The notes below the pieces were generated by a model. That model did no database searches, was not told the origin of the DNA, and saw only the letters and a list, made by a program, of their open reading frames with translations. DNA of 53,080 bases from a virus: IMG/VR virus record IMGVR_UViG_3300046642_000190, positions 1-53,080 of that record; one strand, written 5' to 3'. Shown piece after piece: positions 12,750-21,344 of the stretch; within the stretch, counting starts at the first letter, position 1; every line of letters starts with the position of its first letter. The position numbers were made by a program, and so were the translations under genes.

Positions 12750-14082
12750 GCACCAGCAGGTAGCCGTCGACCGTGCCTATGGCCTGCCTGGCTTCGGTAA
12801 CTTTGATGGCATGGGCAAAGGGAAGACCGCTACGACCTTGTTCGAGATCGCCAAGTACCGATCCGAACGAGGTCCAACACGAACTCTGGTTGTGTGCCCG
12901 AAGACGGCGCGTAGCGTGTGGGAACGTCACAGCCGCATCATCTTGCCTGATACTCCTATCTACCAACGCACTTGGTGGGTAGGAGACGATCCAGGTCAAG
13001 ATGTAGTGGTCATCACCAACTACGAGCAGCTCACCAAGACCTTGAACAATGTCTGGTGGGACTTCGTGGTCGCTGATGAGGTTCACTACATGCAGAACCG
13101 AAAGGCTGATCGCTCCATTGCGGTCAAGCAACTCACCCGTGTGAAGCATAAACGCGGTCTGTCGGGCACTCCAATGCTGAGTCGGCCTGACAACCTCTGG
13201 AGCATCCTGAACTGGCTGTATCCGAAGGAGTTCAGAGGGTACTGGAAGTACTTCCACTACTTCGTCGAGTCAGAACATCACGTCCCATCGAAGTTCGGGT
13301 GCCCCGTCTGCGGGAACTTCCACCAGAGGGAGTGGCGTGAGATCATCGGTCCGAAGAACGTGGAAGAGCTCAAGGCATTGCTTCGGCGCTTCTGCATCCG
13401 ACGTACGACACCAGAGACGAACATCGACCATGAAATCGTCAAGCTCGAGATGCATCCACTCCAACGCAAGGCGTACGACGAGATGGCAAAGACCATGCTC
13501 GCCAGGCTCGAACACGAGTACGGACCTGACGGTTGGATCCCAGCCCCTGTGGTGATTGCCCAAAGAACACGCATGCGCCAGTTCGCATCGGCGTACATGC
13601 AAGAAGATGGTGACAAGTTCCGCATGAGCGAGCCTTCCAACAAGCTTGATGCCATGATGGACGATGTCACCGGAACCGACATGCCGCTGGTCGTCTTCAG
13701 TAACTTCACCCAGCTCTTGAACCTCGCAGCGAAGCGGCTCGACAAGACGAAGATACCCTACCGTATGTACACTGGACAGAACCCGAACGTACGTGACCAA
13801 GGGGTCGACGACTTCCAGAGCGGGAAAGCACAAGTGATGCTCGCCAACATCCGGGCAGGCGGGATTGCGATCACCCTTTCCACAGGGCGGCATGCCCTGT
13901 TCCTAAGCGAGGAGTACTCCCCTTCAGACAACAACCAAGCCTGGGGACGTCTCTTCAACCGTGAGGACAATCCACATGGTGGAGTCGTCAAGCACTACCG
14001 TTCCGAGGACAGCGAGGACAACCATATCGCCCAGGTCAACGCGGTCAAGGTCAGTTGGTTCCGACAGATACTAGGGAGTTGA
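12736..14082 (+). CDS. SNF2-family DEAD/H-box helicase-like ATPase, 448 residues
   Basis: TTG start. Walker A FDGMGKGKT (24-31), Walker B DEVH (114-117), motif III LSGTP (142-146) and a C-terminal helicase domain with LANIRAGGIAITLS and QAWGRLFNRED. A CPVCGNFH insert near 189-195 may bind zinc. ATP-dependent DNA translocase or helicase of the SNF2/SF2 group, as found in many phages, probably for replication or recombination. The length is compact for the family. Confidence 0.85.
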   Translation: MEIREHQQVAVDRAYGLPGFGNFDGMGKGKTATTLFEIAKYRSERGPTRTLVVCPKTARSVWERHSRIILPDTPIYQRTWWVGDDPGQDVVVITNYEQLTKTLNNVWWDFVVADEVHYMQNRKADRSIAVKQLTRVKHKRGLSGTPMLSRPDNLWSILNWLYPKEFRGYWKYFHYFVESEHHVPSKFGCPVCGNFHQREWREIIGPKNVEELKALLRRFCIRRTTPETNIDHEIVKLEMHPLQRKAYDEMAKTMLARLEHEYGPDGWIPAPVVIAQRTRMRQFASAYMQEDGDKFRMSEPSNKLDAMMDDVTGTDMPLVVFSNFTQLLNLAAKRLDKTKIPYRMYTGQNPNVRDQGVDDFQSGKAQVMLANIRAGGIAITLSTGRHALFLSEEYSPSDNNQAWGRLFNREDNPHGGVVKHYRSEDSEDNHIAQVNAVKVSWFRQILGS

Positions 14083-14086
14083 TACT

Positions 14087-14338
14087 ATGGCACTTGACAA
14101 GAGAGTCGAAGCCTTCCTGAAGGAACTCACCGAACTGTCCGAGAAGCATAACATTGTCATCAACGGGTGTGGTGAGTGTGGCTCCCCTTGGCTGGCTCAA
14201 CTTCGGGACGGCAAGGAGGAGGACGTCATTGAGGAGCACCTGTCCTGGGATGACTACTACTACAGCTACAGGGACGGGAAGAACGTACCTATCAAGGGGT
14301 ACTCCACAAGGGACCGAAGACTGGCTCTGAGGGGGTAA
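14087..14338 (+). CDS. Hypothetical protein with CGECG motif, 83 residues
   Basis: The ATG lies 5 bases after the helicase stop. Helical N-terminus, then NGCGECGSPW and an aromatic loop (DDYYYSYRDGKN). Overlaps the next gene by one base. Confidence 0.65.
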   Translation: MALDKRVEAFLKELTELSEKHNIVINGCGECGSPWLAQLRDGKEEDVIEEHLSWDDYYYSYRDGKNVPIKGYSTRDRRLALRG

Positions 14339-14604
14339 TGTACGAAGTCACTATGTACATACCGTTTGAGTTGTTCGTGTCAGTCCCAAAGAGGGAGTTG
14401 TTCGGCTGGCTCTATGGCTCTGACGGTACTAACTGGTGGGAACATCACGGGATGACTGAACAGCCCCCACAAGTACTCGTCTGGACTGACTGGGACAAAC
14501 GGTGTCACGTTATGGCAGTCCATACCAACGAAGTGTTCAAACCAGTCATGCTGGGTCATGAACTTGAGTACACTGCGAAGCGCTTGACTTCTCCAAATGG
14601 GTGA
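14338..14604 (+). CDS. Hypothetical protein, 88 residues
   Basis: The ATG shares a base with the previous TAA. Trp-rich (NWWEHHGM, LVWTDWDKRC). Its last codons contain the -35 box of the next promoter. Unknown. Confidence 0.6.
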   Translation: MYEVTMYIPFELFVSVPKRELFGWLYGSDGTNWWEHHGMTEQPPQVLVWTDWDKRCHVMAVHTNEVFKPVMLGHELEYTAKRLTSPNG

Positions 14605-14612
14605 TGTAAGAT
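14584..14612 (+). promoter_or_regulatory. Class 1 early promoter (TTGACT-N17-TAAGAT)
   Basis: TTGACT at 14584-14589, a 17-base spacer containing CCAAATGGGTG and TAAGAT at 14607-14612. It lies over the end of the preceding gene. Confidence 0.7.
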
Positions 14613-14634
14613 AGAATGAAGGGAGGTGACAACC

Positions 14635-14784
14635 TTGTACGTCTTCGCGTACGCTGACCGAGAAGGTCACGTCAAGCTACATGCACTACGTGATGATGCC
14701 GGTGTCAAGACTTCCTCTTGCCAGGTCTGTGGAAGCATGGACTGGCATTACATCGGACAGATCCAGCTCGAACTGCACACGTGA
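14635..14784 (+). CDS. Zinc-knuckle protein, 49 residues
   Basis: A TTG follows AAGGGAGGTGACAACC directly downstream of the promoter. Contains CQVCGSMDWH and alternating strands (YVFAYADREGHVKLHALRDD). Overlaps the next GTG by 4 bases. Confidence 0.6.
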   Translation: MYVFAYADREGHVKLHALRDDAGVKTSSCQVCGSMDWHYIGQIQLELHT

Positions 14785-15053
14785 ACACAGAAGAGTTCTT
14801 CAGACAGGTTCGACTCGACGAGCTTGCGGATCGGGAGGACCTGTTCGGGCGCATGAAACCGATTGACTATGCCCGGAGCAGAGGCATTACGCCTCAGCTT
14901 GTGTACTACCGAATCAGACTCAAGGGTCTAGAATACAAACCCTGTCCTTGTTGTGGCACTCCAACCATTGACACGAAAGAGGCAGATGTCGCAATCGGAC
15001 TTCGAGTACCAACCGAAGCTACATCGGAGGAAGAGGAAGAGTCCAGGGAGTAG
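14781..15053 (+). CDS. HTH / zinc-knuckle DNA-binding protein (paralogue family)
   Basis: GTG start coupled to the upstream gene. Residues about 25-50 (MKPIDYARSRGITPQLVYYR) match the family helix-turn-helix, then a CPCCG knuckle, DTKEAD and an acidic tail (EEEEESRE). Closest in layout to the 2267 protein. Likely a regulator. Confidence 0.7.
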   Translation: MNTEEFFRQVRLDELADREDLFGRMKPIDYARSRGITPQLVYYRIRLKGLEYKPCPCCGTPTIDTKEADVAIGLRVPTEATSEEEEESRE

Positions 15054-15069
15054 TTGGCAACCGTCACGG

Positions 15070-15273
15070 ATGGCCAAGAACGACCCTGGCTTCGGTCTCT
15101 GGTGTAAGTCGTGTCGGACGCATCGACCGTGGAAAGACCTCAACACCAGTTACGAGCTCCGTGGTGTCATGCTAGTCCGTCTATGGTGGTGTCAGTTCTG
15201 CGACAACCTAGTTGCAGAAGACACCCTGATAGGAGATGGTCAGATTGACAGATACACCCCTCCAACAGGCTGA
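15070..15273 (+). CDS. Zinc-ribbon protein, 67 residues
   Basis: Contains WCKSCRTHRPW and WWCQFCDN, two CxxC pairs about 29 residues apart, a zinc ribbon. The ATG at 15070 has no strong site. An ATG at 14989 with GAAAGAGGCAG would add 27 basic residues but overlap the upstream gene. Start uncertain. Confidence 0.6.
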   Translation: MAKNDPGFGLWCKSCRTHRPWKDLNTSYELRGVMLVRLWWCQFCDNLVAEDTLIGDGQIDRYTPPTG

Positions 15274-15799
15274 CGACACCGTCATGACCGACCGCGCAGC
15301 GAGACTGACGGACGAGGAGTTCGAGCAGCGGGTCCAGGGACTCGCGTGGGACGCGATGTCCGACAGTGGCATCTCGAAGTCCATCCGCGTGCTCAAAGCC
15401 CACAATGCCGCCATCCTCGCCAGCGAGCGCGACGCGCTCGAACGGGTGGATCACTTGCGGGCGCACATTCTCGACATCGACGCGCACGCCACGCCATACG
15501 GCGATATTCCGGACGAGAAGGTAGCGGAATGGGACTCGGCCGCGCGAGAGCACCAGTTCGGCCAGACCGAGACATCAGTGATCCGAGCACTCATCGCCGA
15601 TCGTGCCGCCATCCTCGACAGCGAGCGCGACCTACTGGCGGCGTTGGAGACGTTCGTAGCGGACGAGCGGCTGCGGCGTGCGCGCTACGACGAGGACTTA
15701 GACGAGGGTTCTCCCGAGGCCAAAGCCATCGCTCTCATTGCCCGCTCTCGGGGACAGGACGCGCTTGGTGGAAGCGAGCCATCTAAGATGACGTCTTGA
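15236..15799 (+). CDS. Coiled-coil protein of unusual composition, 187 residues
   Basis: The ATG follows ATAGGAG and overlaps the upstream gene; an ATG at 15284 is an alternative. Two related stretches (NAAILASERDALER and RAAILDSERDLLAA) show an internal repeat. The region is more GC-rich with GCG/CGC codons unlike its neighbours, so recent acquisition is possible. Unknown function. Confidence 0.65.
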   Translation: MVRLTDTPLQQADDTVMTDRAARLTDEEFEQRVQGLAWDAMSDSGISKSIRVLKAHNAAILASERDALERVDHLRAHILDIDAHATPYGDIPDEKVAEWDSAAREHQFGQTETSVIRALIADRAAILDSERDLLAALETFVADERLRRARYDEDLDEGSPEAKAIALIARSRGQDALGGSEPSKMTS

Positions 15800-15824
15800 T
15801 GTTACCTCTTGGGTAAGATAGACT
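15796..15824 (+). promoter_or_regulatory. Class 1 promoter driving the replication operon
   Basis: TTGATG at 15796-15801, a 17-base spacer with TTACCTCTTGGGT and a weaker -10 (TAGACT, 15819-15824). Precedes the long 15856-20400 gene run. Confidence 0.65.
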
Positions 15825-15855
15825 TGTAACATCGAAGCAACTAGTGGGGAGAGTT

Positions 15856-16878
15856 ATGAGGATCAGCGTCCATACGACTGACCGAACTCAGTTCAAGTGG
15901 TGTCGGCAACGCTGGGACTTCGCCAGTAACCTCCGGATGAACTTGGAGCCGAGAGCGACCATCACGCCTCTGTGGTTCGGTACAGGTATTCACCTCGCAC
16001 TGGCGAACTATTATGACCCGCAGTTCGAAGAACGTTCTATCGAACGTGCACGAGCTTCCTTCAACAAGTTCTGCGACGACTGGCGTGTCGAGCGTGCCCT
16101 CGAAGGACAGCTTGACCCAGAGCGCGAGACATGGCTCAAGGAGCAGCGTACCCTCGGGCTTGGAATGCTCAGCAACTACTTCGGTTGGGCACGCAAGCAC
16201 GACGCAGAAGACTTCGACGAGGTCATCTGGGTTGAGCAAGTGTTCGACATACCGATTCCTGGAATGCCAGGTGTCAGTTATCGGTTCCGTGTCGACGGTC
16301 TTGTTCGACAGAGTAACCGCATCTACGTTCTGGAGCACAAGACCACTGCACAGTTCGCCGAGTCATCTGAATGGCTCAGCATGGACGATCAGTGCGGTTC
16401 GTATCTCTGGGGAATCCGTGAAGCTACCGGTGTTGAGGCTGATGGTGTCATCTACAACAGCCTCAAGAAGAAGTCCCCCAAGCACCTGACCGAACTCTCC
16501 AAGGGTGGACTATCCATCAACAAGCAGCAGGACACTACCTTCGAGACAGCCCTGGCTGACATCCGTGCGTACTACGGCACACACAAGATTCCGGCCTACT
16601 ACCACAACTACCTCCGGTACCTTCGGGACGTGAAGGAAGACAACTTCGTTCACAGGGAGGTGGTGCGTCGTAATAGAAACGAACTCAACCACCTAGGTGA
16701 GTCGATGCGCTTCGAGGTCATGGACATGTTGAACAACCCGTCCATCTATCGGAGCCCGTCACGCATCAACTGCGGGAACTGCCCGTTCGTAGCACCTTGC
16801 ATCGCCAAGTGGGAAGACGCAGACTGGCGTGCAATCCTTGCTGCTAACTACCAGGAGAGAGATAACGACCGGTTATGA
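15856..16878 (+). CDS. Cas4/RecB-like PD-(D/E)XK nuclease with iron-sulfur Cys, 340 residues
   Basis: The ATG at 15856 follows GGGGAGAGTT. The nuclease core shows RVDGLV (near 145) and LEHKTT (near 160), the D...ExK signature. Cys16 plus CGNCPFVAPC (near 305-314) give the C...C-x2-C-x5-C set of Cas4/AddB-type iron-sulfur nucleases. Family members are DNA exonucleases; here it sits next to a Sak4-like ATPase and SSB-like protein, indicating end resection for recombination or replication. Confidence 0.8.
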   Translation: MRISVHTTDRTQFKWCRQRWDFASNLRMNLEPRATITPLWFGTGIHLALANYYDPQFEERSIERARASFNKFCDDWRVERALEGQLDPERETWLKEQRTLGLGMLSNYFGWARKHDAEDFDEVIWVEQVFDIPIPGMPGVSYRFRVDGLVRQSNRIYVLEHKTTAQFAESSEWLSMDDQCGSYLWGIREATGVEADGVIYNSLKKKSPKHLTELSKGGLSINKQQDTTFETALADIRAYYGTHKIPAYYHNYLRYLRDVKEDNFVHREVVRRNRNELNHLGESMRFEVMDMLNNPSIYRSPSRINCGNCPFVAPCIAKWEDADWRAILAANYQERDNDRL

Positions 16879-17708
16879 GTGAAGTCATCGAACGTGCCGT
16901 ACCATCACTTGATGCGCCTTCGACGCCATTGGTTCCTGACCTAGCCGGACTTCCTGTCACGAGAGTTGCTGACAAAGCCCTGTGGGTCAAGATGATGGTG
17001 TGGGGCGATCCTGGAGTCGGAAAGACTCGACTCGCCGCAAGTGCAAGTGAAGTGGAAGAGATGTCGCCTTGCCTATACATCAACATCGAGGGTGGCGACA
17101 TGACCTTCCGCAAGCTCTACCCGGACATCGACATCATCACACCGCGTGATGTACTCGATGCTACTGGGCAGATCCGCAAGACGGCTTGGAGAAGACTCCA
17201 GGACGTCTACGAAGCGATCCGGAAAGGAGTAGGCTACAGGACAATCATCATCGACAACCTGTCGGAGACTCAGAAGCTGTCAATGGGTGCTGTGATGCGA
17301 GACACCGTGAACAAGGATCCTGAGCGCGACCCGGACGTCCCAGCACAACGTGACTGGGGCAAATCGGGCGAACAGATCCGACGCTTCGTGCGAGCGTTCC
17401 GGGACCTCGACTGTCACGTCATCTACACGGCCTGGTCAGCTCGGAAGCAGGACCAGCAGACGGGAGCTATCACGTACGAGCCGTCAATGCCTGGTAAGCT
17501 TTCGGGTGAAGTGCCTGGCTATCTCGACGTCGTACTGTACATGTACGCACGCGAAGAGAAGTCAGAGACAGGGGAGATGCGGATCGTTAGGCGAATCTTG
17601 TCCCAACCGACGGCCAAGATCTCCATCGCCAAGGACCGCTCGGACTCGCTCCCCATCATCATGGAAGACCCGACAATGACCAAGATCGCTGCATTGGTCA
17701 TGAGCTGA
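16875..17708 (+). CDS. Sak4-like RecA-fold ATPase, 277 residues
   Basis: ATGA overlap with the nuclease gene. Walker A WGDPGVGKT near 42-50, Walker B TIIIDNLS near 122 and a later VIYTAW strand. Size and context fit phage Sak4-type single-strand annealing/recombination ATPases. Likely loads or anneals single-stranded DNA with the next gene product. Confidence 0.75.
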   Translation: MSEVIERAVPSLDAPSTPLVPDLAGLPVTRVADKALWVKMMVWGDPGVGKTRLAASASEVEEMSPCLYINIEGGDMTFRKLYPDIDIITPRDVLDATGQIRKTAWRRLQDVYEAIRKGVGYRTIIIDNLSETQKLSMGAVMRDTVNKDPERDPDVPAQRDWGKSGEQIRRFVRAFRDLDCHVIYTAWSARKQDQQTGAITYEPSMPGKLSGEVPGYLDVVLYMYAREEKSETGEMRIVRRILSQPTAKISIAKDRSDSLPIIMEDPTMTKIAALVMS

Positions 17709-17720
17709 AAGGACACACAG

Positions 17721-18146
17721 TTGTCACCCATCCCTATCGGTAGCTTCGCCGATGTGGAGGACTTCGAGACTATCCCGCAAGGACAGTATCGAGCCACCAT
17801 CTTCAAGGGCGAAGTGAAGCAAGCGGGTCAGGATGCCAAGTACCCAGGAGAGGATTACATCTCCTGGGAGTTCAACATCTTGACCCCCGGGTACGAGAAG
17901 CGGAAGCAATGGCTGAACACGTCACTCGTCGACGAAGCTCGTCCGATGCTGAAGCGGTTCCTCAAGGGTGCCGGTTACACCAACGAGGAACTGAACAGCC
18001 CGGAGTTCGCACTGGACATCGAAGAGATCGTTGGCCGTGAGGTCATGCTCTCCGTGTCGGTGTCGGACTCGGAGACCTACGGCAAGCAGAATCGCGTTCG
18101 TCGGGTCTACCCGGTAACCGAAGCGGCTGACAGCGAACTGCCGTAG
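17721..18146 (+). CDS. SSB-like / DUF669-type protein, 141 residues
   Basis: TTG start. Begins with SFADVEDFETIPQGQYRATI and continues with beta strands and a conserved WEFNIL; the acidic C-terminus ends DSELP. This pattern fits the phage DUF669/single-strand-binding group usually next to Sak4. Predicted single-stranded DNA-binding partner. Confidence 0.65.
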   Translation: MSPIPIGSFADVEDFETIPQGQYRATIFKGEVKQAGQDAKYPGEDYISWEFNILTPGYEKRKQWLNTSLVDEARPMLKRFLKGAGYTNEELNSPEFALDIEEIVGREVMLSVSVSDSETYGKQNRVRRVYPVTEAADSELP

Positions 18147-18154
18147 TGTAACAC

Positions 18155-18184
18155 GAGGTGGAGAGGGTCAAGCCTCTCCACCTC
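18155..18184 (+). terminator. Stem-loop with 12-bp stem
   Basis: Arms 18155-18166 and 18173-18184 pair exactly around a 6-base loop; only a short T-poor tail follows. Sits between the SSB-like and primase genes and may tune expression. Confidence 0.65.
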
Positions 18185-18210
18185 ACTAGTTCTATACGGA
18201 GGAGTGGGGA

Positions 18211-20400
18211 TTGCCAGTCATCGGTATCAGTAAGGAAACCAACGCCAAGCGGGAAGCATTCTTCCGTGCCATCTTTGGTGACGCAGCTGGATATGTCTGC
18301 CTTGCATGGGGCAAAGGTAAGGGTAACTGGCACCAGGAGTTCTTCAAGTACCCGGAACAACTTCCGACCATCCTTGAGACAGTCAACCGTAACTATGTCG
18401 GCAAGAACGTATACTTCTGTCCCCAGCTACTGAAGGGTCACCAACGGGAGAAGGAAGATGTCGACGTCTGTACATGTATATGGGCTGACCTCGACGAGTG
18501 CGATCCACGTGTACTCGAACCCAAACCGTCTATCGTACTACAGTCAAGTCCAGGTAGGTGGCAATCGTTCTGGCTCCTGAACAAGAGGACAGATCCACTC
18601 GACGCTGAAGATGCGGCTCATCGTATCGCTTGGAAGTACAAGGAATACGGCATCGACCAAACTGGTTGGGACCTTAGCCAGATGCTGCGAGTGCCTCTGA
18701 CATACAACGTCAAGTACGAGCGGACTGGTGAGATTCCTAACGTCGAGTTGGTATCCTGGGAGAATCTCGTCTACAGCATCGACGACTTCAGAGCACTACC
18801 TCCAGTTCCAGGTTACGAGTTCGTTGATGAACCGATTCCAGACCTCACAGGTATTGATCCAGACGAACTGTTCAAACGTTACCGCATGCAGCTTTCACAA
18901 CGGGTCCATGAACTGTACAGCACAGTGCCTCGGAAGGATTGGAGCACAAGTCTTTGGGCTCTGGAGATGGAGCTGTTAGAAGCCGGTCTCAGTAAGGCTG
19001 AGACCTTCGTCATCTGCCGTAACGCAGCATGTAACAAGTTCCGCAGAGACGGACTGCCCGAACACCACCTGTGGAAAGATGTCGGAAGAGCCGCGGTTCG
19101 ACTAGTAAACCGTCAACAAGACTTCATACCTGGTACACCATTGCCTGAGATACTCACCGAAGCTGAGTGGGCAATCGTCAAGGCACTACCGGACACGTTC
19201 ATAGAAAGGTTCACAGCATGGGCGAAGACAAGAGGCGACGCAGCCCCGCAGTACTTCCAAGCTGGCGCGTTGACTATATTGTCCCACCTGTTGAGTTCAG
19301 TTGTGAAGTTGCCTACCTCATTTGGCACTATGACCTTGAATCTCTGGTTCATGATCTTAGCCGACACGACCCTGACGCGCAAGTCGACCGCCATGGAGAT
19401 GGCGATGGACTTACTTATCACTGTGGATCCGGACGCTATTCTGGCTACGGATGGTTCCTTGGAGGGCCTGATGTCCGCCATAGCATCCCGACCGAACCGC
19501 AGTGGTATCTTCTGGCGCGACGAGTTCAGCGGACTCTTGGAAGCCATCGCGAAGAAGGACTACTATGCTGGTATGTTGGAAGTCTTGACGAAGATGTACG
19601 ATGGGAAGTACCAGAAGCGTATCTTGCGAAAGGAGACGATTGAGGTACGTGACCCAATCCTCCTGATCTTCTGCGGAGGTATCAGGAACCGGATTCTCGC
19701 TGGCATGACTGCAGAGCATGTCTATTCCGGTTTCGTACCTAGGTTCATCTTCATCGAGGCGGAGTCCGACATCAACGACTTCAAGGCAATCGGCCCGATG
19801 ACCGATGCACACGATGCTGACGAGTCGAGGCTCCTGGTTGAAATAGAACACTTCAAGGACATGTATGACGCCGAGATCATCCTACACATAGGCGAACAGG
19901 AAGTCAAGTCAAAGCGTATCTGGAATGCGAAACTGACTCCTGAGGCCTGGCTCCGTTACAACGACCTAGAGAAGACCATGGTCAAGTACGGTGTTGAGTC
20001 TAACAACCCAGAGATGTACACACCACTCTTTGACCGCCTTAGTAAATCGGCACTCAAGACTGCGGCCCTGATATCCGCTGCGCGCAAAGACCCACAGGCC
20101 GCGGACGTCATAGTCGAGGTACAAGACATACTCAGGGCTGCCAGTTACATGATCGACTGGGCGAAGTACGCAGTCGATGTAGTGGAGAACGTAGGTAAGA
20201 CAGTCTCCGAACGACGTATCGAACAGGTCGGAAGGTACATTGCACGTCACAATGGCGTCAGTCGATCACGCCTCATGCAGAACTTCCACCTGACAGCACG
20301 TGATGCTGAAGGAGTACTGGAGACGCTTGACCAGAGGGGTATGATTCGGAGGGTGCGAAATGGCAAGGGGGAGAATCTCTTTCCTGCTGTACTCAGTTGA
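18211..20400 (+). CDS. Primase-helicase-like protein, 729 residues
   Basis: A TTG follows GGAGGAGTGGGGA. The N-terminal part has WADLDECDP (near 90) and QSSPGRWQSFW, as in archaeo-eukaryotic-type prim-pol domains. The middle (330-560) is DUF3987-like, with ADTTLTRKST in place of a normal P-loop (near 384) and WRDEFSGLL as Walker B (near 433). The end is a winged helix (HNGVSRSRLMQNFHLTARDA). Predicted primase and replicative helicase. Confidence 0.75.
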   Translation: MPVIGISKETNAKREAFFRAIFGDAAGYVCLAWGKGKGNWHQEFFKYPEQLPTILETVNRNYVGKNVYFCPQLLKGHQREKEDVDVCTCIWADLDECDPRVLEPKPSIVLQSSPGRWQSFWLLNKRTDPLDAEDAAHRIAWKYKEYGIDQTGWDLSQMLRVPLTYNVKYERTGEIPNVELVSWENLVYSIDDFRALPPVPGYEFVDEPIPDLTGIDPDELFKRYRMQLSQRVHELYSTVPRKDWSTSLWALEMELLEAGLSKAETFVICRNAACNKFRRDGLPEHHLWKDVGRAAVRLVNRQQDFIPGTPLPEILTEAEWAIVKALPDTFIERFTAWAKTRGDAAPQYFQAGALTILSHLLSSVVKLPTSFGTMTLNLWFMILADTTLTRKSTAMEMAMDLLITVDPDAILATDGSLEGLMSAIASRPNRSGIFWRDEFSGLLEAIAKKDYYAGMLEVLTKMYDGKYQKRILRKETIEVRDPILLIFCGGIRNRILAGMTAEHVYSGFVPRFIFIEAESDINDFKAIGPMTDAHDADESRLLVEIEHFKDMYDAEIILHIGEQEVKSKRIWNAKLTPEAWLRYNDLEKTMVKYGVESNNPEMYTPLFDRLSKSALKTAALISAARKDPQAADVIVEVQDILRAASYMIDWAKYAVDVVENVGKTVSERRIEQVGRYIARHNGVSRSRLMQNFHLTARDAEGVLETLDQRGMIRRVRNGKGENLFPAVLS

Positions 20401-20692
20401 CCCTGGCTGGCATGACTACGCCAGGTGCAATACCGATGAGACAGTTGACCCTAACCTCTTCTACCCGTCGAGCGGTCACCCTGACACCGCTGCTAAGGCA
20501 GTAAAGTTCTGTGAGCCATGTCCAGTGAAGATGGAGTGTCTCGCGTTTAGTATCGCTACAAGGCAACGGTATGGAGTGTGGGGAGGGATGGTCGAAAGCA
20601 AACGGCGGAAGATGTTCAACATGACCCCGAAGCAGAGAAAGGAGTTCCTGGATGCCCAAGGCAGTAGTACTGCTGAGCGGCGGGTTGGATAG
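20360..20692 (+). CDS. whiB: WhiB-family iron-sulfur transcription factor, 110 residues
   Basis: Cys23, Cys51, Cys54 and Cys60 (CEPCPVKMEC) and the YGVWGGM turn (71-77) are the WhiB signature. The protein binds a 4Fe-4S cluster and acts on sigma factor region 4. The family is found in actinobacteria and their phages, which fixes the host group. Its start lies 41 bases inside the primase gene, and its end overlaps queC by the same length. It may modulate host or phage transcription. Confidence 0.9.
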   Translation: MARGRISFLLYSVDPGWHDYARCNTDETVDPNLFYPSSGHPDTAAKAVKFCEPCPVKMECLAFSIATRQRYGVWGGMVESKRRKMFNMTPKQRKEFLDAQGSSTAERRVG

Positions 20693-21344
20693 CACAACCT
20701 GTCTGGCAATCGCACTTGAGCACCACGGGTTCGAACCGAAAGAGATCATCGGTCTGAACATCGACTACGGTCAGAAGCACCGTGTCGAACGGAAGGCAGC
20801 CTTCGAGGTTGCTGCACACTACAACCTTGGCAAGATGGCCGAGATTGACCTCGACCCGATGGTCTTCAAGTCGGTCGAGTCAAGCCTAACCGGTGGGGCT
20901 GAGATGCCTCACTTGACCTACAAGGAGATTGCGGAGGGAGAAGGTGTTAGTCCGACTTACGTTCCGTTCAGGAATGGTAACCTACTCAGCACTGCTGCCT
21001 CCCTTGCCCTTGTCGAAGGCGCAGGTGCAATCTATTTCGGAGCACATGCAGAAGATGCAAGAGGCTGGGCATATCCTGACTGCACTCCCGAGTTCATCGG
21101 CTCTATGGCCTCCGCTATCTACATCGGGTCTTACCATCGAGTGCGACTTGTCACACCTGTCGAGTGGATGATGAAGCACGACATCGTAGCTGTCGCGACA
21201 CAGATCGGTGCCCCACTTCATCTCACACTGTCCTGCTACGAAGGACTTCGTCCCGCTTGCGGCAAGTGCCCGACCTGTGTCGAGCGCCTTGCAGCCTTCG
21301 AGACCAACGGTCTCACCGACCCGATCGAGTACGCCCGTGTTTAG
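20652..21344 (+). CDS. queC: 7-cyano-7-deazaguanine synthase QueC, 230 residues
   Basis: PP-loop SGGLDST at 9-15 and a C-terminal zinc site (SCYEGLRPACGKCPTC). Converts 7-carboxy-7-deazaguanine to preQ0 with ATP and ammonia. First of a run of preQ0 genes with overlapping ends, so one coordinated message is likely. Full length for the family. Confidence 0.93.
   Translation: MPKAVVLLSGGLDSTTCLAIALEHHGFEPKEIIGLNIDYGQKHRVERKAAFEVAAHYNLGKMAEIDLDPMVFKSVESSLTGGAEMPHLTYKEIAEGEGVSPTYVPFRNGNLLSTAASLALVEGAGAIYFGAHAEDARGWAYPDCTPEFIGSMASAIYIGSYHRVRLVTPVEWMMKHDIVAVATQIGAPLHLTLSCYEGLRPACGKCPTCVERLAAFETNGLTDPIEYARV

Noticed and set aside
15346-15786. Long Arg-rich frame on the plus strand within the 15236 gene
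   Set aside because: Out-of-frame shadow of a GC-rich gene, with an Arg/His/Gly bias typical of a non-coding frame.
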